Shown one piece after another: positions 1 through 5,022 of a DNA stretch of 5,022 nt (its first letter is position 1; the number at the start of each line of letters is the position of its first letter). The position numbers and the translations under genes are program-made. Source of the stretch: Krumholzibacterium sp965370495 (GTDB taxonomy: Bacteria > Krumholzibacteriota > Krumholzibacteriia > Krumholzibacteriales > Krumholzibacteriaceae); contig CBDUUV010000134.1 in the NCBI GenBank assembly GCA_965370495.1, positions 1 through 5,022 on the forward strand, in the 5' to 3' direction. The notes under the pieces were generated by a model. It worked only from the letters and a program-made list of their open reading frames with translations. It had not been told where the DNA came from and ran no database searches.

Positions 1-2139
1 GAAACGGGTTCGATTCTTCCGCCCGATTCTTTTTTCAGAGAAGGAGACGGGACGGCGTTTGATCCGAGAAAGGGACTATGGCATCCCGTGATCTCGATCT
101 GGGCGTTTCAGGCGGATGCTCCACCCGAATACACCTGGTCTTTTATCCCATCTTTCTTTGCATTTTTCGCCCTCGTGGTATTCTGGTTCTTTACGAAAGA
201 ATTACTCGGGACAATAAGGCTGACTCTTCTGGCCTCGGTTCTGTTCTTGATCTTTTTCAGGGGAAACGGGATAACCTGGCTTACCAAGATATGCTACAGC
301 AAGAATATCTCACAGGTAGTACTATGGGGAGCTTCAGGATATATAATCAGATACCTGAAACAGGAAAAGATACGGGATATTGTCATGGCTTCATTGCTTC
401 TGGTTACAGCCACAGCCTTTCATCTCGTATCTTCCATGGTTGCAATTTCGATAATCACGGGAATTTTCATATATACAGCCATTCCCGGGTTGGGTGGAAG
501 GTGGCAGAGAAGATTCGTGAGGGTTATTCCATTTTTATTTGTTGCTACAGCCATACCTCTGGTAATTCGAATTTCCGGCAATGCGGCCGGGTTTAATCTG
601 ATCCATACACACAGGCAGGGCCTGTTGATGCTGGGAGAGACGCTGGCTGTTGTGGACCCGATAGAGATGATGAGCTATTCAGGCCTGGTGATCTTTTTTG
701 CGATCATCATGTCGCCATTTGTTTTTATTCTCGCGCGTGAAAGGAAGGAAGCAGGTCTTGTCGGCATCCTTTTCATCCTGCCCATTTTCCTGGTCTTTAA
801 TCCTTTTACCGCGACGATAATGGAGTCCAGGATCGGTTATCTGCATTACAGGCTGATTGATGCCGCGCCGGTAATGGGCTTGCTGGCTCTTGTGCTGACA
901 GGACTGTTAAGGCTAATTGTGACGGGAAGACTGTCAAAAGATAAAATACCCGGCCTAACAGCTGATATCGCATGGAGAACGGTTTCTGTTGTGATTCTCG
1001 GGGTTTTCATGCTCATTCCATTCAGGTTCGCATTATCGGGTATGTTGTCAGCCGCCGGAGAAATTATTAATGGAGAAAGAGATTCCAGCCTGCAAACCGG
1101 GCAAACCCTGTCTTTATTGACGGATAATATCCCTGCGAATGCGGTTGTTTTATCCGACCCGGTGACCAGTTACCTGTTGTCGGCATATACCGATCTGTTC
1201 GTTGTTGTGATATCTGGCCAGCACGGTTCTCCCTCGGATTCTCTTGGAGTAGAACGTAACAGGAATGTCAGAGATTTTTTCAACGCAACTGTTCCAATCT
1301 CGGAAAGCAGGGATTGGATAAACGAAACAGGTATTGAGTATGTCATTGTGAACAGCAACGGGTCGGGGAAAGTTGATTTCTTCAACACACTGCCTGACGA
1401 GGATATCCCGCTGACCCTCCGTAGGATCGAGATGCTGGATACGCTTTTTCATAAGTTGAGGCAAGAGGATGGATATGTTCTTTTCGAGATAGACCGAAAT
1501 CATTTCGAGAATTTCGCTGAGCAGGATTATATGATAAAGTCAAAAGCATCGTTTTCCTGTGCTCCGGAGCTGGAAGTGGGTGAACGGTCACGGAATGCCA
1601 GATGGGGTAGAGTTTCTCTGAACCGGATTCATTTCGATGACGATTTGTTGATGCCCGGAGATACTGTTTCAGGGTGGTTTTGCTGGAACATTTCCGAAAA
1701 TGTGGAATTCGGTTTCCCGCTGGAATGGACCATGCGTCTCGATACGAAATTTCCAGAGGGTAATTTCTACAGGCCATGGTATGACAAACAGTACAGAAGG
1801 ATAATTGAAAGAAAGAAAGGAATATTCTACCGGTACACCGCAACCGGGAGATTGAAAAGCGGACTGACATTTCCGGATCAATGGAAAGCCGGGGATACAG
1901 TCAGGCAGCTTTTCAGTTTCAGGCTTCCGGATAATATGGCCTACGGAAAATACAAAATCAGGTTGATCGTCCGTAGAGCTTCCTGCCTCCAGAACAGGAG
2001 AGTATCGGACTATCTCAGAAACAGGGATTCCCTGTATGGGGCTCTTGTCGGTACGGTCACGATCGGAAAAGAAAGAGTAAATCCAGGTACCGGATCCGGG
2101 GCGGATGACAGGAGGCGGAGTGACCGGAATGCCGGATAG
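1..2139 (+). CDS. GT-C-like polytopic membrane glycosyltransferase with C-terminal extracytoplasmic domain (5' partial)
   Basis: Seen: frame 1 is open from the first base to TAG at 2137-2139, giving 712 visible residues. A GTG at 88 exists but lacks a well-spaced Shine-Dalgarno. The preceding 29 codons (including FDPRKGLWHP) read like the first extracytoplasmic loop of such proteins, so the start lies upstream. About nine hydrophobic segments follow at visible residues ~48-64, 72-86, 104-119, 127-159 (two), 172-191, 225-247, 253-270, 289-309 and 325-345. From ~346 the chain is soluble: first an alpha/beta part with SDPVTSYLLSAYT near residues 385-397, then a beta-rich stretch at ~538-660 with a PGD turn, conserved Trp residues and a closing GKYKIRL strand. 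Known: GT-C enzymes transfer sugars from polyprenyl-phosphate donors outside the membrane and often carry such C-terminal domains. Inferred: transfer of a sugar to a glycan or protein in the periplasm. The catalytic acidic residue expected in the first loop may lie before the window. The long soluble tail argues against a Wzy polymerase. The family is fairly likely; the substrate is unknown. Confidence 0.75.
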   Translation, partial: ETGSILPPDSFFREGDGTAFDPRKGLWHPVISIWAFQADAPPEYTWSFIPSFFAFFALVVFWFFTKELLGTIRLTLLASVLFLIFFRGNGITWLTKICYSKNISQVVLWGASGYIIRYLKQEKIRDIVMASLLLVTATAFHLVSSMVAISIITGIFIYTAIPGLGGRWQRRFVRVIPFLFVATAIPLVIRISGNAAGFNLIHTHRQGLLMLGETLAVVDPIEMMSYSGLVIFFAIIMSPFVFILARERKEAGLVGILFILPIFLVFNPFTATIMESRIGYLHYRLIDAAPVMGLLALVLTGLLRLIVTGRLSKDKIPGLTADIAWRTVSVVILGVFMLIPFRFALSGMLSAAGEIINGERDSSLQTGQTLSLLTDNIPANAVVLSDPVTSYLLSAYTDLFVVVISGQHGSPSDSLGVERNRNVRDFFNATVPISESRDWINETGIEYVIVNSNGSGKVDFFNTLPDEDIPLTLRRIEMLDTLFHKLRQEDGYVLFEIDRNHFENFAEQDYMIKSKASFSCAPELEVGERSRNARWGRVSLNRIHFDDDLLMPGDTVSGWFCWNISENVEFGFPLEWTMRLDTKFPEGNFYRPWYDKQYRRIIERKKGIFYRYTATGRLKSGLTFPDQWKAGDTVRQLFSFRLPDNMAYGKYKIRLIVRRASCLQNRRVSDYLRNRDSLYGALVGTVTIGKERVNPGTGSGADDRRRSDRNAG
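2110..2120 (+). promoter_or_regulatory. Shine-Dalgarno region deciding the start of the second gene
   Basis: The purine run AGGAGGCGGAG lies inside the end of the membrane-protein gene. Its distal GGAG (2117-2120) is 8 nt from ATG 2129, which is ideal spacing. The proximal AGGAGG (2110-2115) is 13 nt from ATG 2129 and only 4 nt from an in-frame GTG at 2120. ATG 2105 lies before this run and has only a weaker GGGGCGG upstream. The site therefore favours ATG 2129. Confidence 0.6.
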
Positions 2140-3274
2140 CAGGAAGATCTCCATTACTTTTTTTTCAGATGCCTCATATACGGGAGGAGCTGAAAAATAT
2201 CTATACCTCCTGGCGTCTAACCTTGACAGGGACCTTTTCAACCCCGTTGTCATGATCAATCGTTCAAACGGGCTGGAAAGATTGAGTTCCTGGTTAAGAG
2301 ACGCTGGCGTTGAGGTGCAAAGACTGGGTTATCAGGCTCCCTTTTCTATCGGCTCCGCCCGGCTGCTTATGAAAGCGCTTCGGGATCGCGATACCGGGAT
2401 CTTTCATATCAACCTTCCCGGACCTTATGACGCAGGGTATAGCTTGGCGGCGACGGTAGCAAAGCTATCGGGTATAAAACATGTTGTGTCAACAGAACAT
2501 CTGCCCATGGTACCTTCTTTTCCCAAGGGCCGGATTCTGAAAGGATTTAATACAAGGTCGATAGATCGTGTGATCACTGTAAGCAACGATAACCGTGCTC
2601 ACCTGACCGATATTCACCACGTGCCGGAAAACAGGATAAGGGTTATTTATAACGGGATAAAAGGCATCCATACTTTGAAACCAGACGTGAATCCAGGGGG
2701 GAGGGAAGGCGGAAAGGAAAAGTTCGTGATCGTTATACTCGGTGCTCTTCACACAAGGAAAGGGCATATGACCATGTTCGATGCCCTGAAAAGGCTTCCT
2801 CAAAACACGTTCCTGACTGTAGTCGGTGAAGGAGAGATGGAAAATGAATACAGGAGATTTGTGAAGGATTCAGGATTGGATGACCGGGTCAGCTTTCTGG
2901 GGTATCGGGAAGATGTTTCGGAGATCCTGGCCGGTGCGGATCTACTCGCGGTTCCTTCGACCCTGGAGGCGACTCCCTACGTCATTATCGAAGCCCTCGC
3001 GGCTGGAGTGCCAGTTGTAGCGAGTAGAATATACGGCATCCCGGAGCTTGTAATGGATGGGTCCACAGGGTTGCTTGTAGAGCCGGGTAACAGCGTGGAA
3101 TTATCACGGGCTGTCGCGTTGCTGGTTTCGGACAGAAGAGTGGGTAGAAGGATGTCGGAAGAATCCCTGAGATTATTCAGGGATAGATTTACAATAGAAA
3201 GATCTGTTTCAGCCACAGTTGGCGTATACGAAGAGCTTATCGGGAGTGCTGGTATGGAACGGGGTGGCAGGTGA
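2129..3274 (+). CDS. GT4-family glycosyltransferase (GT-B fold), canonical E-x7-E
   Basis: A complete 381-residue enzyme, normal in length for GT4, that probably moves a sugar from a nucleotide-sugar donor to a lipid-linked or other glycan at the cytoplasmic membrane face. Seen: an N-terminal Rossmann half opens with strand KISITFF and the acceptor-side loop TGGAEKYL (residues 18-25), with TEH at 122-124 and VITVSN at 148-153. The hinge is YNGI at 174-177. The C-terminal half has GALHTRKGH from 205 with the usual donor-phosphate-binding Arg/Lys pair (R210, K211), VVGEGE at 231-236, and E280/E288 as a perfect E-x7-E followed by ALAAGVPVVAS. This pattern is typical of retaining GT4 enzymes. I chose ATG 2129 for its ribosome-binding site and because the Rossmann strand starts just after it. 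ATG 2105 (389 aa) and GTG 2120 are in-frame alternatives. It overlaps the upstream gene by 11 nt and the downstream gene by 4 nt, so it is probably co-translated. Sugar specificity cannot be read from the sequence. Confidence 0.93.
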   Translation: MPDSRKISITFFSDASYTGGAEKYLYLLASNLDRDLFNPVVMINRSNGLERLSSWLRDAGVEVQRLGYQAPFSIGSARLLMKALRDRDTGIFHINLPGPYDAGYSLAATVAKLSGIKHVVSTEHLPMVPSFPKGRILKGFNTRSIDRVITVSNDNRAHLTDIHHVPENRIRVIYNGIKGIHTLKPDVNPGGREGGKEKFVIVILGALHTRKGHMTMFDALKRLPQNTFLTVVGEGEMENEYRRFVKDSGLDDRVSFLGYREDVSEILAGADLLAVPSTLEATPYVIIEALAAGVPVVASRIYGIPELVMDGSTGLLVEPGNSVELSRAVALLVSDRRVGRRMSEESLRLFRDRFTIERSVSATVGVYEELIGSAGMERGGR

Positions 3275-4482
3275 AAATACTGGTCGTACTCCCATATGCT
3301 CCATATCCGGTAACAAGAGGGACCGGCAGACTTATAATGAGCCTGATAGAGGGCCTTCGAGTCAAACATGAAGTCATACTTGTTACAATGACATTTTCGA
3401 AGAAAGAATCTGAACTGCTGAAAGGGATCGAAAAACAGGGATTTTTCGTGAGGTCGATCGTTGCACCCAACAAGTCGGGATTTCTCAAAAAAATCTTTTA
3501 TAAGGTGAGAAACACTTTACGCGCGATATTCAGGGGAATACCGGGAGAGATAAGTTATGCAACCCCGAGGGTATTTCTGAAGTTGATATCCGATACGGCA
3601 AGGCGTGAAAAGGTCGATATGGTCCTGTCTTCCTACTGGCACATGTATATGCTTCCTGATATATTGCGTGAATTTAAAAATGTTCTGATCACACATGATC
3701 TCGATTTTCTCATTCATCCTGTCCGGATACCGGGGGGCAGGGGAGTTCTCAGGAGATTGACAGCCGGGCATGATGCGGCGATGAGGGAGAAGATAGAGAT
3801 GAAAGCTTACGGGTGTTACGATACGATACTTACCGTTACGCATAAGGATGCGGAAGCACTCAGAAAAGAACCGGTCGCAGAGAAGAAAAAAATATTTCCT
3901 CTTCCAATCGCGCTCGATCTCGAAAGATTCAAACGTGGGAATTTGCAGAGAAAAGAAGACAGGGTACTTATAATAGGCACATTCCATTCCGATTTTAACA
4001 GGGATGCGCTGTTATATTTTCTGCGGGATATATTTCCGGAAATAATCAGGAGAAGGCCATCGACTTTTCTTCACGTAGTCGGAGAGGGGGTGGACCGGGA
4101 TACCCGGGATAATGCCGGAGCGAATGTTGAATTCCACGGGTATGTCGAGGATATAGTTCCCGTACTCGGAGAATGTTCTCTGATGGTTCTGCCGCTGCGT
4201 TTTGCGGGTGGTGTAAGAATCCGAATGATCGAAGCAGCGGCAGTCGGGACCCCCGTTGTTAGTACTTCTAAAGGAGTCGAAGGAATGGGCCTTATCGACG
4301 GAAAAGAATATCTTGAAGCATCGTCCGCAAAAGAAATGGCGGATCTGGTCATCAGGTTGCTCGAAGACATGAAAATGGCTGAAAAGATCGGTGAGAACGC
4401 CCGGCGGTGGGTGGAAGAAAATTTTTCACTGGAAAGTTATCCCGAAAGGCTTGATGATCTCCTGATAAAAATCCGGGAGTGA
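3271..4482 (+). CDS. GT4-like glycosyltransferase, subfamily with G in place of the first Glu of E-x7-E
   Basis: A complete 403-residue GT-B-fold glycosyltransferase. The GTG start at 3271 overlaps the preceding TGA (GTGA), and the first residues MKILVVLP form the first Rossmann strand, so the start is secure. Only a weak GGGGTGG precedes it, so translation probably depends on coupling. Seen: the N-terminal glycine loop PYPVTRGTGR (residues 11-20), ITHDLDF in the middle of the N-domain, then the C-domain with IIGTFHSDFNRDAL (~234-247), LHVVGEG, FHGYVED around G290, PLRFAGGVRIRMIEAAAVG from 308 and PVVSTSKGVEGM. E321 matches the second Glu of E-x7-E, and the first position is G313. Known: this N-x-DAL plus PLRFGGG pattern belongs to a common GT4-like subfamily resembling exopolysaccharide sugar transferases, including those of PEP-CTERM/exosortase loci. 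That resemblance is from memory and no exosortase is visible here. Inferred role: a cytoplasmic-face sugar transfer in the same pathway as the upstream gene. Donor and acceptor are unknown. Confidence 0.92.
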   Translation: MKILVVLPYAPYPVTRGTGRLIMSLIEGLRVKHEVILVTMTFSKKESELLKGIEKQGFFVRSIVAPNKSGFLKKIFYKVRNTLRAIFRGIPGEISYATPRVFLKLISDTARREKVDMVLSSYWHMYMLPDILREFKNVLITHDLDFLIHPVRIPGGRGVLRRLTAGHDAAMREKIEMKAYGCYDTILTVTHKDAEALRKEPVAEKKKIFPLPIALDLERFKRGNLQRKEDRVLIIGTFHSDFNRDALLYFLRDIFPEIIRRRPSTFLHVVGEGVDRDTRDNAGANVEFHGYVEDIVPVLGECSLMVLPLRFAGGVRIRMIEAAAVGTPVVSTSKGVEGMGLIDGKEYLEASSAKEMADLVIRLLEDMKMAEKIGENARRWVEENFSLESYPERLDDLLIKIRE

Positions 4483-4485
4483 TCA
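4480..4485. other. Abutting convergent stop codons (TGATCA)
   Basis: The plus-strand TGA (4480-4482) and the minus-strand TGA (TCA at 4483-4485) touch with no base between, forming the palindrome TGATCA. There is no intergenic spacer and no GC-rich stem with a T-run on either strand nearby. Any terminator would have to lie within the opposing coding sequence, or termination is Rho-dependent. Confidence 0.9.
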
Positions 4486-5022
4486 AACCAGGCTTTCAAA
4501 GAGACGGATATATTCATCCCCCTTGTCCCTGATGTCATGGTTGGCGGATATATAATCCAGCGCGCGGCGCGACATGATGTTTCTACGCCCTGTATCTGAA
4601 ACAATACTGCGGATAGTTTCGACCAGCCGATCAAAAGTGCCGGTACAACCACCGATACCGTTTCTTTCGATGATTTCGTCAGGGTCTATCTCTATAGTAA
4701 ATGTCGGTACACCCCGTCTCCATGAATGAAGATATGTGTTCGGAAATCCTTCGAGGTTTGAGGTGTTTATATAAGCATATGCCCGCTTGTAATACTTCTC
4801 GATCTTTTCCGGCTGAACGAATCCCGGATAGTTGACATTCGGTATCGATGTTGCTTTCTCTGCGATTCCCCTGTAGTAGGAAGAATCATCGCCTCCGCCT
4901 CCTACAATCGTAAAATCCGCTTCAGGTATTTGTTGTGCCAGCTCAAGAAAAAGTTCGGGTCTCTTACGCCTCCTGAAACTTCCGACCCACAGGAACTCCT
5001 TCCTGTGACTTTCCTGAGAAGG
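4483..5022 (-). CDS. GT4-like glycosyltransferase, C-terminal part (5' partial), His in the E-x7-E motif
   Basis: Seen: on the minus strand a frame is open from the window edge to TGA (TCA at 4483-4485), giving 179 residues. Numbering from the window edge, these form the C-terminal half of a GT-B enzyme: LWVGSFRRRKRPELFLELA (residues 11-29) with the usual donor-phosphate Arg/Lys, FTIVGGGG (37-44), VNYPGFVQPEKIEKYY (63-78), then NLEGFPNTYLHSWRRGVPT (89-107) and IDPDEIIERNGIGGCTG (112-128). E91 is the first Glu of E-x7-E, while the second position is H99. Known, from memory: a GT4 subfamily with EGFPNTF-x-QAW followed by a VDPD and GIG motif carries Gln at this position, so the change fits a family trend rather than decay. 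The N-terminal acceptor domain and start codon lie beyond 5022. Inferred role: sugar addition in the same glycan pathway, from a separate, convergent transcript. No frameshift or internal stop is seen. Confidence 0.88.
   Translation of the reverse strand, partial: PSQESHRKEFLWVGSFRRRKRPELFLELAQQIPEADFTIVGGGGDDSSYYRGIAEKATSIPNVNYPGFVQPEKIEKYYKRAYAYINTSNLEGFPNTYLHSWRRGVPTFTIEIDPDEIIERNGIGGCTGTFDRLVETIRSIVSDTGRRNIMSRRALDYISANHDIRDKGDEYIRLFESLV

Noticed and set aside
78..596. A 172-codon ATG-initiated plus-strand frame overlapping the membrane-protein gene
   Set aside because: It lies wholly inside the GT-C frame. Its translation has no family-like pattern, whereas frame 1 gives coherent membrane helices through the same bases.
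2021..2035. Near-perfect palindrome ACAGGGATTCCCTGT
   Set aside because: It sits inside coding sequence, its loop of one base is too small for a hairpin, and no second copy was seen, so an operator role has no support.
1669..2259. A 196-codon minus-strand frame across the junction of genes 1 and 2
   Set aside because: It is antisense to two well-supported genes, has no recognisable motifs and no ribosome-binding site that stands out.
3163..3184. Perfect 8-bp inverted repeat ATCCCTGA/TCAGGGAT with a 6-nt loop
   Set aside because: It lies within the gene 2 coding sequence and has no T-run after it. About one such repeat is expected by chance in 5 kb.
4437..4652. A short minus-strand frame (71 codons) over the 3' ends of genes 3 and 4
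   Set aside because: It overlaps gene 4 in another frame on the same strand, and the gene 4 frame carries clear GT4 motifs through this region.
1..5022. Search for a novel defence, mobile or RNA system
   Set aside because: I saw no tandem or spaced repeats, tRNA-like folds, transposase or integrase motifs, nuclease motifs or long non-coding stretch. All of the sequence is accounted for by four glycan-related genes.

Overview
The window is one gene-dense piece of what looks like a bacterial surface-polysaccharide or glycan assembly locus. It holds four protein genes and essentially no intergenic DNA. Base composition is roughly balanced. Arginine is often AGA/AGG and isoleucine often ATA, and start sites carry Shine-Dalgarno-like purine runs. 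This fits an uncultured bacterium outside the Enterobacteria. A Gram-negative candidate phylum is my guess, but no taxonomic marker is present and the organism cannot be named from this sequence.

Layout: (1) Positions 1-2139, plus strand, hold the 3' part of a large polytopic membrane protein. The reading frame is open to the first base, so the true start lies upstream. It looks like a GT-C-type (dolichyl/undecaprenyl-phosphate-sugar dependent) glycosyltransferase with a large C-terminal non-cytoplasmic region ending in a beta-sandwich-like domain. (2) Positions 2129-3274, plus strand, hold a complete GT4-family (GT-B fold) glycosyltransferase with the canonical E-x7-E motif. (3) Positions 3271-4482, plus strand, hold a second complete GT4-like enzyme of a different subfamily, which keeps only the second Glu of that motif. 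(4) Positions 4483-5022, minus strand, hold the C-terminal 179 residues of a third GT4-like enzyme, whose motif has His where the second Glu is usual.

The three plus-strand genes overlap one another (11 nt and 4 nt) and are very probably one translationally coupled operon. The fourth gene converges on them, and its stop codon abuts the stop of gene 3 with no base between (TGATCA at 4480-4485). Working model (inference): the three GT4 enzymes act at the cytoplasmic face, adding sugars from nucleotide-sugar donors to a lipid-linked or other acceptor, and the membrane GT-C protein adds a sugar on the outer face of the inner membrane.

I found no RNA gene, mobile element, CRISPR array, convincing promoter or intrinsic terminator. 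Nothing supports a wholly new biological system. The points worth a second look are the three diverged GT4 active-site signatures side by side, the two-part architecture of the membrane protein, the ambiguous start of gene 2 and the zero-gap convergent stops.
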